Both the position numbers and the translations under genes were made by a program. A stretch of DNA of 64,000 nucleotides from Actibacterium pelagium (GTDB lineage Bacteria > Pseudomonadota > Alphaproteobacteria > Rhodobacterales > Rhodobacteraceae): assembly GCF_002285415.1 (NCBI RefSeq), contig NZ_NSBU01000005.1, positions 308,335 to 372,334 of the forward strand, given 5' to 3'. Of the stretch, positions 9,448 through 17,854 are shown piece by piece. The notes below the pieces were generated by a model, which ran no database searches, was not told the origin of the DNA, and saw nothing but the letters and a program-made list of their open reading frames with translations. Position 1 is the first letter of the stretch, and every line of letters starts with the position of its first letter.

Positions 9448-10319
9448 GCAGCTTTTTCCCGCCGCCTTGCGCGGATCAGGGTGAACATCCCCGCGCTGAT
9501 GACAATTCCGGCACCGATGGCGACGTTAAGGCGAAGGACTTCTCCGAAGATCAACAACCCAAGTATCGTTGCAAAGACAAGTTGCAGATAGGCAAACGGT
9601 TGCAAGGCACTTGCCTCGGTCAGTTCATAGCAGCGGATCAGCAGCCAATGGGCGGTGGCCCCGGTGATGCACAGGGCAAGCATCCAGCCCCAATCGGTCG
9701 GCGTCATAGCCTCCCAATGCCAAAGGCCGATCGGCGTCAGAAGAATGGCCCCCACGACCCCGGTCCAGAAGAAACTGGTGGCGGTGCCGTCGAACCGCGC
9801 GGCATAGCGGTTCAAAAGCCCATAGAGAGCAAACATCAGGGCCGCGATCAGCGGGATGATTGCGAAAGGCGAAAAGACAGTCATCCCGGGCTGCAAGATC
9901 ACCAGAACCCCGATGAAGCCGACCCCGATGGCGGACCACCGGCGCCAGCCGACTTTTTCCCCGAGAACGGGGCCCGAAAGCGCGGCTACCAACAGGGGGT
10001 AGGCGGCAAAGACGGCATGGCTTTCGATCAGGCCAAGGTGGACGAAACTTGTGATCATCACGCAAATCTCGCACGCGATCAGGGCTGCGCGGAAGATCTG
10101 CAGGAAGGGCCGTTTGGTGGCCGCGACCTTGCGCAGCCCACCGGCCTGTCGGGCGGCGAAAGCGATGACGAAGGCTGCGAAGAACCAGTAGCGGATCATC
10201 ACGATCATGTAGACGTTATAGTGCCGCGCCAAGTGCTGAGAGATCGCATCCTGAAGAGCGAAGATCAGCATGGTCAGCGCCATGAGATATATACCTAGTC
10301 GGGTGTTCTGCTCTGTCAT
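9444..10319 (-). CDS. DMT-superfamily permease (EamA)
   Basis: A 291-residue inner-membrane protein with two EamA repeats and about ten helices. It begins MTEQNTRLGIYLMALTMLIFALQDAISQHLA. Family members export metabolites or amino acids, but the substrate cannot be read from sequence. The start at 10319 overlaps the stop of mnmD (10316-10318), so expression is probably coupled to the tRNA-modification gene; a longer upstream frame lies inside mnmD and is rejected. Confidence 0.88.
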   Translation of the reverse strand: MTEQNTRLGIYLMALTMLIFALQDAISQHLARHYNVYMIVMIRYWFFAAFVIAFAARQAGGLRKVAATKRPFLQIFRAALIACEICVMITSFVHLGLIESHAVFAAYPLLVAALSGPVLGEKVGWRRWSAIGVGFIGVLVILQPGMTVFSPFAIIPLIAALMFALYGLLNRYAARFDGTATSFFWTGVVGAILLTPIGLWHWEAMTPTDWGWMLALCITGATAHWLLIRCYELTEASALQPFAYLQLVFATILGLLIFGEVLRLNVAIGAGIVISAGMFTLIRARRREKAA

Positions 10320-10996
10320 TGCGGTAGGCTCGCTTGGGTCATGTGGCGTTTGCGGCCAAAGCCAGGAGTGCGTGTGACGGTGAAGCCTGCGTCCTCTAGG
10401 CCCCGGCGCACGAAGCCTGCGGCGGTGTAGGTTGCAGCCGTTCCGCCTGCCGTGGTGTGTCGGGCGACCTGCGTCATCAAATCTGCATCCCAAAGCTCGG
10501 GGTTCTTGGCCGGGGAAAACCCGTCCAGAAACCAAGCATCTGCTTTGCCCACCCACGCGGGCAGGGTTTCGCGGGCGTCACCCAGAATGATCTCGGCTTC
10601 CAGCCCATCGCAGGAAATCCGCGTCTGACCGGTAGCCCATTGATCCAGAAACGGGTCTGCTACCGCGCGGGCCTCTGGGAAGGCCTGCAAGGCGCGATCA
10701 ATCTCGGGCGCGCTCATTGGGAAGGCTTCAAAGCTGGTAAATCGCAACGGCCCGTCAATCCCCGCGTCCCGCCAGGCGATTAGCGCGGCCAGCATGTTCA
10801 GCCCGGTCCCGAAGCCCAGTTCGGCCACATGAAACCCTGGTGCAAACCGTGCAGGCAGGTCATTGCCCGACAGGAAAACATGGCGCGTTTCTTCCAGCCC
10901 GTTTTCCAGCGAGAAATACGGGTCGTCAAATTGGGTCGAGACCGGAATGGCGTCGTCTTTCCAGTCCAGAGACGCCTTTGGCTGGTTTGTGGGCAT
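10316..10996 (-). CDS. mnmD: tRNA (5-methylaminomethyl-2-thiouridine)(34) methyltransferase
   Basis: A 226-residue stand-alone version of the N-terminal (methyltransferase) half of MnmC. It makes the last methylation of mnm5s2U34 in the tRNA wobble position. Family marks are PVSTQFDDPYFSLENGLEE, the SAM motif VAELGFGTGLNML and WFLDGFSPAKNPELW. Start MPTNQPK at 10996 gives the usual N-terminus, although no clear ribosome site is seen. The oxidase half of MnmC is the divergent gene at 11047. Confidence 0.9.
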   Translation of the reverse strand: MPTNQPKASLDWKDDAIPVSTQFDDPYFSLENGLEETRHVFLSGNDLPARFAPGFHVAELGFGTGLNMLAALIAWRDAGIDGPLRFTSFEAFPMSAPEIDRALQAFPEARAVADPFLDQWATGQTRISCDGLEAEIILGDARETLPAWVGKADAWFLDGFSPAKNPELWDADLMTQVARHTTAGGTAATYTAAGFVRRGLEDAGFTVTRTPGFGRKRHMTQASLPQ

Positions 10997-11046
10997 GGCA
11001 TGGCCTATGGGTGTCAGAGGACCAAGACTTATCAAGGCGGGCGGCA

Positions 11047-12090
11047 ATGGCAAGCATGGATGTCACAGTGATGGGGGCAGGGGTGTTTGGCCTGTCGGTG
11101 GCCTATGCCTGCGCGGCGCGTGGGGCTAAAGTGCGGGTCATTGATCCTCATGGTGTTGGCGCCGGGTCGTCGGGCGGCCTTGTCGGGGCGCTGGCCCCGC
11201 ACGTGCCCGAGAACTGGAACGACAAAAAGGCCTTTCAATTCGACAGTCTCATCATGGCGGAAGGCTTCTGGGCCCGTGTGGCAGAGCTGTCTGGGCGCGA
11301 CCCCGGCTATGCCCGGTCCGGCCGGTTGCAGCCCATCGCGGATGCACGCACGCTGGAACTGGCGCATCAACGGGCCGAGACGGCCAAGACGTTGTGGCAG
11401 GGTAAGGCGAGTTGGACCGTCCGCCCTAGATCAGAGTTCGACGACTGGGCCCCGCAAAGCCCGACAGGATACCTGATTCACGACACGCTGACCGCCCGCA
11501 TGCACCCGCGCAATGCGTGTTCGGCCTTGGCCGGAGCGGTTGAAGCCCTTGGTGGCCAGATCATCATCGGTGATGCGCCCACTGAAGGGGCAGTGGTCTG
11601 GGCGACGGGCTATGCGGGTTTGCAGGCCCTGTCAGAGGAACGCGGCAAGACCGTAGGCAACGGGGTGAAAGGGCAGGCGATGCTGCTGCGGTTCGCGGCG
11701 CAGGACCGGCCTCAGCTATTCGCAGATGCGCTGCATATCGTGCCGCATGGGGACGGAACGGTCGCGATCGGCTCTACCTCAGAGCGTGACTTCGACGATT
11801 CAAAATCCACCGATATTCAGTTGGACGAGATCCATGCTCGCGCCCTTGCGGCCTTCCCAGTCCTGCAAGGAGCCGAAATCCTCGAACGTTGGGCCGGTGT
11901 CCGTCCGCGGGCCAAAAGCCGCGCGCCGATGTTGGGGGGCTACCCGGACCGCCCGGGCCATTTTATCGCGAACGGGGGCTTCAAGATCGGCTTCGGCATG
12001 GCCCCGAAGGTGGGGCAGGTCATGGCCGATCTTGTGTTGGACGGGCAGGATGCCATTCCAGAGGGGTTTCGGGTCGAAGTGAACCTTTAA
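11047..12090 (+). CDS. mnmC: FAD-dependent oxidoreductase, MnmC C-terminal (oxidase) half
   Basis: A 347-residue DAO-type flavoprotein. The FAD motif VTVMGAGVFGLSVAYACAARGAKVRVID is at the N-terminus, followed by GSSGGLVGALAPHVPE. The late FAD-binding segment is GVRPRAKSRAPMLGGYPD with ANGGFKIGFGMAPKVGQ. Position next to mnmD, 50 bp away and divergent, suggests it removes the carboxymethyl group of cmnm5U34 before MnmD acts. That assignment is inference from context; a generic amino acid oxidase is the alternative. Confidence 0.75.
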   Translation: MASMDVTVMGAGVFGLSVAYACAARGAKVRVIDPHGVGAGSSGGLVGALAPHVPENWNDKKAFQFDSLIMAEGFWARVAELSGRDPGYARSGRLQPIADARTLELAHQRAETAKTLWQGKASWTVRPRSEFDDWAPQSPTGYLIHDTLTARMHPRNACSALAGAVEALGGQIIIGDAPTEGAVVWATGYAGLQALSEERGKTVGNGVKGQAMLLRFAAQDRPQLFADALHIVPHGDGTVAIGSTSERDFDDSKSTDIQLDEIHARALAAFPVLQGAEILERWAGVRPRAKSRAPMLGGYPDRPGHFIANGGFKIGFGMAPKVGQVMADLVLDGQDAIPEGFRVEVNL

Positions 12091-12205
12091 GCTGTGGGTG
12101 CGGTCTCGACATCGCGCACTGGGTTCATCAGGCCGATCAGGGTTTGCAACCAGCATCCTCTTCGCCATAAATGGCGGGTCGGGCCGCCAACCATAGGATG
12201 ACAAT

Positions 12206-12604
12206 ATGCCGAAACTATCTGCGCTGGATCATCTGGTTCTGACGGTCGCAGACACCGATGCAACTGTGGCGTTCTACACTGAAGTTTTGGGTATGGGGGT
12301 AGAGACATTCTACCCCGCGGATGGCTCGACCCGTCAAGCGCTGACTTTCGGGGTGCAGAAGATCAACCTGCACAAAGCCGGAGCAGAATTCGACCCCAAG
12401 GCGGCAAGACCCACCAAAGGGTCTGCGGACCTGTGTTTTCTTAGCGATACATCTATCGATCAATGGATTGAGGCTCTGGCAGAGCACGGCGTCGCCGTGA
12501 TCGACGGTCCGGTTGCCCGCACCGGGGCGACAGGGCCGTTGCTGTCGATCTATATCCGCGATCCGGATGGGAACCTGATCGAGATTTCCAACCTTACCGC
12601 GTGA
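12206..12604 (+). CDS. VOC-family (glyoxalase-like) protein
   Basis: A 132-residue single-chain vicinal-oxygen-chelate protein. It shows the two beta-alpha-beta-beta-beta modules starting LSALDHLVLTVADTDATVAFYTEVLGM and ending IYIRDPDGNLIEISN, where the final Glu is the usual metal ligand. Such proteins act as small-molecule lyases, epimerases or resistance proteins; the substrate is unknown. It converges on the FMN reductase gene with an 11 bp overlap of the two coding ends. Confidence 0.85.
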   Translation: MPKLSALDHLVLTVADTDATVAFYTEVLGMGVETFYPADGSTRQALTFGVQKINLHKAGAEFDPKAARPTKGSADLCFLSDTSIDQWIEALAEHGVAVIDGPVARTGATGPLLSIYIRDPDGNLIEISNLTA

Positions 12605-13133
12605 TTTCGCGCTTCAGGTCTGCCATCAATTCGGCCAGTGCTTCGGCTTCTCGCGTTCCGGTCAGGTGCCCTTGGTCGTCAAATGCCTTTGCGCCGCCCC
12701 CGACCAGAACGGCTGGACCCTGAAGCAGGCGCGGGCGGAACGAATACAGCGCCAGACGCAAAGCGGCCTGTGTCATCAGGCCACCTGACGTCCCTGATGT
12801 CGCCGACATGATCGCCACCGGCTTGTCGCGGAACGGGCGGCCCTTGGTACGACTGACCCAATCCAGCGCGTTCTTCAGCACGCCCGACAGCGACTTGTTA
12901 TATTCAGGTCCCGAAATGACGACCGCGTCGGCGGCGGTAATCTGATCCGCCAGCAACTGAACCTCGGCCGGAATGCCCTCTTTTTCGAGATCGCCGTCAA
13001 ACAGAGGAAGGCGCAGGTTGGCCTGAACAAAACTGTCTGGCTCAAAGACTCGGGCCGCTTCGCGGACGAGCAAGCTGTTGATGGATGCCCCGCGCAGGGA
13101 CCCGCTGATGCCAAGCAACGTTGTCTGAGACAC
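12594..13133 (-). CDS. NADPH-dependent FMN reductase family protein
   Basis: A 179-residue flavodoxin-like reductase. The FMN phosphate loop is GISGSLRGASINS, and the isoalloxazine-contacting motif is VVISGPEYNKSLSGVLKNALDWVSR. The family (chromate/quinone/azo reductases) uses NADPH to reduce FMN or quinones, giving protection against redox cyclers. Length is normal. It overlaps the convergent VOC gene by 11 bp. Confidence 0.9.
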   Translation of the reverse strand: MSQTTLLGISGSLRGASINSLLVREAARVFEPDSFVQANLRLPLFDGDLEKEGIPAEVQLLADQITAADAVVISGPEYNKSLSGVLKNALDWVSRTKGRPFRDKPVAIMSATSGTSGGLMTQAALRLALYSFRPRLLQGPAVLVGGGAKAFDDQGHLTGTREAEALAELMADLKREITR

Positions 13134-13231
13134 TTGAAACTCCTGAACTGTCCGGGCGGAGGTTAGGCCAAACGAAGATCACGTCCAGTCGTTAACGGTT
13201 CATTTACAACGAAGGTGTCAGGTTTCTGCCC

Positions 13232-13516
13232 ATGAAGAAGGTCCTGATCCCCATTGCCCTGACTATTCTTACCGCCTGCGATGCGCCCAGCCCCGGTATG
13301 AGCGGGGCAATCACGCGTGAGGTAACGGTCGAGGGAAGCACGTTTACAGTGCACCGTCTGGGCGACCGGGCTGAAGCGATCCGGACCAATTTCGAATTTC
13401 GTGACGGTGTGATGGCGCGAGGTCACCGGGCTATTGAATTGGCAACCGGATGCCAGATCGTACGCGGCAGTTTCACCGGGGATCCGGCGCTGATGAAAGC
13501 CAAGCTGAAATGCTAG
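13232..13516 (+). CDS. Small putative lipoprotein
   Basis: A 94-residue protein with a lipoprotein signal: MKKVLIPIALTILTAC has a charged start, hydrophobic core and lipobox LTAC with lipidation at Cys16. The mature part has a beta-rich look and two further Cys residues (ATGCQ and the C-terminal KLKC) that could form a disulfide. I do not recognise a domain. It stands alone between two minus-strand genes, so it has its own promoter in 13134-13231. Confidence 0.7.
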   Translation: MKKVLIPIALTILTACDAPSPGMSGAITREVTVEGSTFTVHRLGDRAEAIRTNFEFRDGVMARGHRAIELATGCQIVRGSFTGDPALMKAKLKC

Positions 13517-13519
13517 GCC

Positions 13520-13987
13520 TCAGTACACTGCCATCTCTAGTTCCTTTTCCATGAAAAGGCTGGCGGGGTGATCGTCATAGCTGCCGAACCGATCCCGGGG
13601 TTCATATCCAAGCCGCTGGTACAGTTTTACAGCCGGTTCCAGTTTATCACCTGTCTCCAACCGCAAAACAGATAGTCCAATGTCCTTGGCGACCTGCTGT
13701 AGTTCAGCCAAGAGCGCGCGTGCCACGCCCAGACCACGGGCGTCTGGTTCGACATACAGGCGTTTGACCTCTCCATAATCACCCTCGTCTACCAGCGCGA
13801 CGCAGCCCAAGGGGCACCCCTTGGTCCGGGCGACAAGGAATAGGCTGTTCGGGGTGTCCAGTTCTTCAGGAGAATACGAGAAGCATTCATCGGCGCTGTA
13901 GACCGCTTCCAGCGCAGACTGGCTGGCGGCGATCAGGGTTCGGCTTGAGGATGACAGGGGATGTTCGACGCGAATCTTGAGTGACAT
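13520..13987 (-). CDS. GNAT-family N-acetyltransferase
   Basis: A 155-residue GNAT acetyltransferase. Motif A is clear (VKRLYVEPDARGLGVARALLAEL), giving the acetyl-CoA pyrophosphate loop RGLGVA, followed by LRLETG and KLYQRLGYEPRDRFGSY. The acceptor is unknown. The ATG at 13987 (AAAGG 7 nt upstream) is preferred over an in-frame GTG at 14005 that lies on top of the GGAGG sequence. Confidence 0.85.
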   Translation of the reverse strand: MSLKIRVEHPLSSSSRTLIAASQSALEAVYSADECFSYSPEELDTPNSLFLVARTKGCPLGCVALVDEGDYGEVKRLYVEPDARGLGVARALLAELQQVAKDIGLSVLRLETGDKLEPAVKLYQRLGYEPRDRFGSYDDHPASLFMEKELEMAVY

Positions 13988-14111
13988 AGAGCTACCTTTG
14001 TTCACCTCCCTCCGGCGATTGATAATATTTTATGCAAAGGGGTCAATTCGAAACTGGCGCTTGTTTGGCGCAAAATTCTGCAGAAATAAGCGCGTAAATC
14101 TGCCTATATGT

Positions 14112-14120
14112 TGTGGATAA
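14112..14120 (-). promoter_or_regulatory. Consensus DnaA box upstream of smc
   Basis: Read on the minus strand, 14112-14120 is TTATCCACA, the strong DnaA-box consensus. It lies about 100 bp upstream of the smc start. A -35-like TTGACA is at 14154-14159, and a 7 bp inverted repeat (TCCAGAA / TTCTGGA, 14174-14195) sits just before the start. DnaA control of smc is inference; a single 9-mer can occur by chance. Confidence 0.45.
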
Positions 14121-14216
14121 CCTCCATTATGCCGCTATATCGTGGGTCTAAGCTTGACAGATGGCCTGCAGAATCCAGAATGATTGTGTTCTGGAATCAG
14201 TCATTGGACCCCTTCG

Positions 14217-17200
14217 TTGCGATTCTCTCGTCTAAAACTCAACGGTTTCAAAAGCTTCGTCGATCCGACCGACCTGATCATCGCCGATGGTCTGACCGGT
14301 GTGGTGGGACCAAACGGGTGCGGCAAGTCCAACCTGCTTGAAGCTTTGCGCTGGGTGATGGGCGAAAACCGTCCGACTGCGATGCGTGGCGGCGGCATGG
14401 AAGACGTGATTTTTGCGGGCGCTGCGACCCGACCCGCCCGGAACTTTGCCGAGGTCAGCCTGCAGATCGACAACTCGGAACGGCTGGCGCCGTCGGGGTT
14501 CAATGAGCAGGATATCCTCGAAGTCGTGCGCCGGATCACCCGCGATGCGGGCTCTGCCTACAAGGTGAATACCAAGGACGTGCGCGCGCGCGATGTACAG
14601 ATGCTGTTTGCCGATGCCTCGACAGGGGCACATTCGCCGGCGCTGGTGCGGCAAGGCCAAATCTCGGAACTGATCAACGCCAAGCCCAAGGCTCGGCGTC
14701 GGATCCTTGAAGAGGCTGCCGGAATTTCCGGTCTATACCAGCGCCGGCACGAGGCAGAGCTGAAGCTCAAAGGGGCCGAGACGAACCTGGCCCGCGTCGA
14801 TGACGTGATTGAGCAATTGGCGAACCAACTGTCGCAATTGGCACGGCAGGCGCGTCAGGCGGCACGCTACCGTCAGATTGGCGAGGACCTGCGCCGGTCC
14901 GAAGGTTTGTTGTTGTACCGCCGCTGGAAAGAGGCGGACGAGGCCCGACTTGCGGCCGAAGCGACGTTGACCGAACGCACCACGGCTGCCGCGCAGGCAG
15001 AAGCCGCGGCACGGCAGGCTGGCAAGGCTCGGCAGGCTGCGGATGACAAGCTCCCCCCGCTGCGCGAGGAAGAGGCGATCGCCGCAGCCGTCCTGCAACG
15101 TCTTCAGGTTCAGCGCGACACGCTGTCCGACCAAGAGGCGCGGGCGCGTCAAACGATTGAAACCCTGACCAGCCGGATCGACCAGCTGACCCGCGACATC
15201 GATCGTGAAAGCGGTCTGAATCGTGATGCGGGCGAAACCATCGAAAAGCTCGAGTGGGAGCTTGACCAGTTGTTGAAGGCGTCCGAGGGCCACGAAGAGG
15301 CCCTGGAAGCCGCAGCTGTCGAAGCGCGCGATTCCGGCTCGATCCTTCAGGACCGAGAGACGACCCTGTCAGAATTGACCGAAGACGTCGCCCGTCTGGC
15401 CGCGCGTCACCAGTCCGCGCATCGCCTGCTGACCGACACAACAAAGAACCTTGAGCGGAACGAAGCCGAGGCCAACCGCGCTCGTCAGTCCGTGGAAACC
15501 GCGCAAGAGGCGTTGAACACCGCAGAAGAAGCCGCCCAACGGGCCGCGAAGTCACAAGCCGAAGCCATTGTTCGCGCAGAGCAGGCTGAAAAGGCCCTGC
15601 AGGATGCCGACAACGCACGAGCCGAAGCGCAATCGCGCGAGGCTGAAGCCCGCGCCGAGCATTCCGAAGCGGAAGGCGAAGCCGGGGCGCTACGGGCCGA
15701 GGTCGCCGCTTTGGCGCGTCTGGTCGAGCGTGACACGGCTGAGGGCGGTCAGATCATGGACCAGCTTAGCGTCGAAGGCGGTTATGAAAAGGCGCTGGGT
15801 GCGGCGTTGGCCGATGACCTGCGTGCCCCGGAAATTGGTGGCGCGGACAGGTCTGGCTGGGCGGTTTTGCCGCCGCTGGACCAAGCCTTGCCGTTGCCGG
15901 GCGGTGTGCGACCGCTGTCTGACTATGTGAAGGTTCCTCCGGTGCTGGCCCGCCGCATGGCGCATATCGGTCTGGTAGATGCTGCCGATGGGCCGCGTCT
16001 GCAGGCTGCGCTGTCTCCGGGCCAGCGTCTGGTGTCACTGGAAGGTGACCTATGGCGATGGGATGGCTTCCGGGCTGGGGCTGAAGATGCGCCGTCAGCC
16101 GCGGCTTTGCGCCTGCAACAGTTGAACCGTCTGGTCGAGTTGAAGCGTGATCTGGAAGAGGTTGGAGCCCGTGCCGCAGGCGCCGCTGCGGCCCATGACG
16201 CGCTGACCAAACAGCTAAAAGAGCTGACCGAGGCCGACAAACGCGCCCGCGACGCGCGCCGCGATGCCGATCGTGCTGTGGCCGATGGTGGTCGGGCGCT
16301 GTCTCGCGCGGAAAGTGACCGCGCAATTGCCGCGACCAAGCTGGAAGGTGCAGAGCTTGCCGTCGCCCGCCATGACGAAGAAGCGATGGGCGCGCGCACG
16401 CAATTGAAAGAAGCGCAAGCCGCTGTCGACAAGCTGGCGGACCTCGACGAGGCCCGTGCCAAGGTGGAAGAGGTCAAGGTCACCGTGGAAGCCGCACGTA
16501 TGACCATGATGTCCAAGCGCTCGGCCCATGACGAGCTGCGCCGCGAGGGCGAGGCCCGCACCAAGCGTCGCCAGGAAGTGACCAAGGAAATCAGCGGCTG
16601 GAAACACCGTCTGGAAACTGCTGGAAAGCGGATTGCCGAACTGGCAGAGCGCAAAGAAACCTCGGAAGAGGAACTGAAAACCGCCACCGCCGCGCCGGAA
16701 GAGATCGCTGCGAAGCGAGCCGAACTGGCCGACGCGATTGACGAAGCCGAAGCACGCCGCCGCAAGGCCGCTGACACGTTGGCCGAAGGCGAAACCGCTT
16801 TGCGAACTGCCGAACAGGCCGAACGTGACGCCGAACGCGCCGCGTCCGAGGCCCGAGAGGCTCGTGCCCGGTCCGAGGCTCGGGCCGATGCGGCCCGCGA
16901 AACCGTGGCCTATGCCGCCGAGCGGATCGAGGAAGAGCAAGAGACCACTCCGCAGGCCCTGCTAGAGCGATTGGATGCGGACCCGGAGAAGATGCCGGAT
17001 GCAGAGAAGGTCGAGGCCGACGTTAACCGCCTAAAGCGTCAGCGAGATGCGCTTGGGGCGGTGAACCTGCGCGCCGAAGAGGACAGCAAGGAAGTCAGCG
17101 AAGAGCATGACAATCTGGTCTCTGAAAAGCAGGATCTTGAAGAAGCGATCCGCGCTTTGCGCAACGGTATTGCCAGCCTGAACCGCGAAGGGCGCGAGCG

Positions 17201-17672
17201 TCTGTTGACCGCGTTTGAGCAAGTGAATGACAACTTCTCGATGCTGTTCACGCACCTCTTTGGCGGCGGTGAAGCCAAGCTGGTACTGGTGGAATCCGAC
17301 GACCCCCTGGAAGCCGGGCTAGAGATCATGTGCCAGCCACCGGGTAAAAAGCTGTCGACCCTGTCGCTGCTGTCCGGGGGCGAACAGACCCTGACCGCCT
17401 TGGCCCTGATCTTTGCCGTCTTCCTGGCCAATCCTGCGCCGATCTGCGTGTTGGACGAGGTCGACGCCCCGCTGGATGACGCGAACGTCACTCGTTTCTG
17501 CGACATGCTAGACGAAATGACCCGCCGCGCCGACACGCGCTTCTTGATCATCACGCACCACGCCGTGACCATGAGTCGTATGGACCGCCTGTTTGGCGTG
17601 ACCATGGCGGAGCAGGGGGTCAGCCAGTTGGTGAGCGTGGATCTTAAAAAGGCTGAACAGTTGGTTGCGTAA
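14217..17672 (+). CDS. smc: Chromosome segregation/condensin ATPase SMC
   Basis: An SMC protein of 1151 residues that forms the condensin-like complex with ScpA/ScpB and organises the nucleoid. Walker A GPNGCGKSN is at 31-39, the ABC signature LSGGEQ starts near 1052 and Walker B ICVLDEVDAPLDD lies near 1075. Between the heads lie long coiled coils very rich in Ala, Glu and Arg, with a hinge around residues 510-650 (YEKALGAALADDLRAPE). The start is taken as TTG at 14217, giving the canonical MRFSRLKLNGFKSF; an alternative TTG at 14184 adds 11 unlikely residues. Neither has a good ribosome site. Confidence 0.95.
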   Translation: MRFSRLKLNGFKSFVDPTDLIIADGLTGVVGPNGCGKSNLLEALRWVMGENRPTAMRGGGMEDVIFAGAATRPARNFAEVSLQIDNSERLAPSGFNEQDILEVVRRITRDAGSAYKVNTKDVRARDVQMLFADASTGAHSPALVRQGQISELINAKPKARRRILEEAAGISGLYQRRHEAELKLKGAETNLARVDDVIEQLANQLSQLARQARQAARYRQIGEDLRRSEGLLLYRRWKEADEARLAAEATLTERTTAAAQAEAAARQAGKARQAADDKLPPLREEEAIAAAVLQRLQVQRDTLSDQEARARQTIETLTSRIDQLTRDIDRESGLNRDAGETIEKLEWELDQLLKASEGHEEALEAAAVEARDSGSILQDRETTLSELTEDVARLAARHQSAHRLLTDTTKNLERNEAEANRARQSVETAQEALNTAEEAAQRAAKSQAEAIVRAEQAEKALQDADNARAEAQSREAEARAEHSEAEGEAGALRAEVAALARLVERDTAEGGQIMDQLSVEGGYEKALGAALADDLRAPEIGGADRSGWAVLPPLDQALPLPGGVRPLSDYVKVPPVLARRMAHIGLVDAADGPRLQAALSPGQRLVSLEGDLWRWDGFRAGAEDAPSAAALRLQQLNRLVELKRDLEEVGARAAGAAAAHDALTKQLKELTEADKRARDARRDADRAVADGGRALSRAESDRAIAATKLEGAELAVARHDEEAMGARTQLKEAQAAVDKLADLDEARAKVEEVKVTVEAARMTMMSKRSAHDELRREGEARTKRRQEVTKEISGWKHRLETAGKRIAELAERKETSEEELKTATAAPEEIAAKRAELADAIDEAEARRRKAADTLAEGETALRTAEQAERDAERAASEAREARARSEARADAARETVAYAAERIEEEQETTPQALLERLDADPEKMPDAEKVEADVNRLKRQRDALGAVNLRAEEDSKEVSEEHDNLVSEKQDLEEAIRALRNGIASLNREGRERLLTAFEQVNDNFSMLFTHLFGGGEAKLVLVESDDPLEAGLEIMCQPPGKKLSTLSLLSGGEQTLTALALIFAVFLANPAPICVLDEVDAPLDDANVTRFCDMLDEMTRRADTRFLIITHHAVTMSRMDRLFGVTMAEQGVSQLVSVDLKKAEQLVA

Positions 17673-17854
17673 CAAGCGGATCGCCCCAAAAGCGCCGGAT
17701 TGGTCCAATACTTCCCTTATTTGAGTGAAAAAGTCGCGATTAGTGAGTTTTTTAGTTTCTCTTGGATTCCCGTTTGGCAAATTTCAACGTTATGTTATTG
17801 GGGATGGGGTCTTATTTCATTTGCCCCCGGAAGGCGCAAAGTTGGAGTGTTAGT

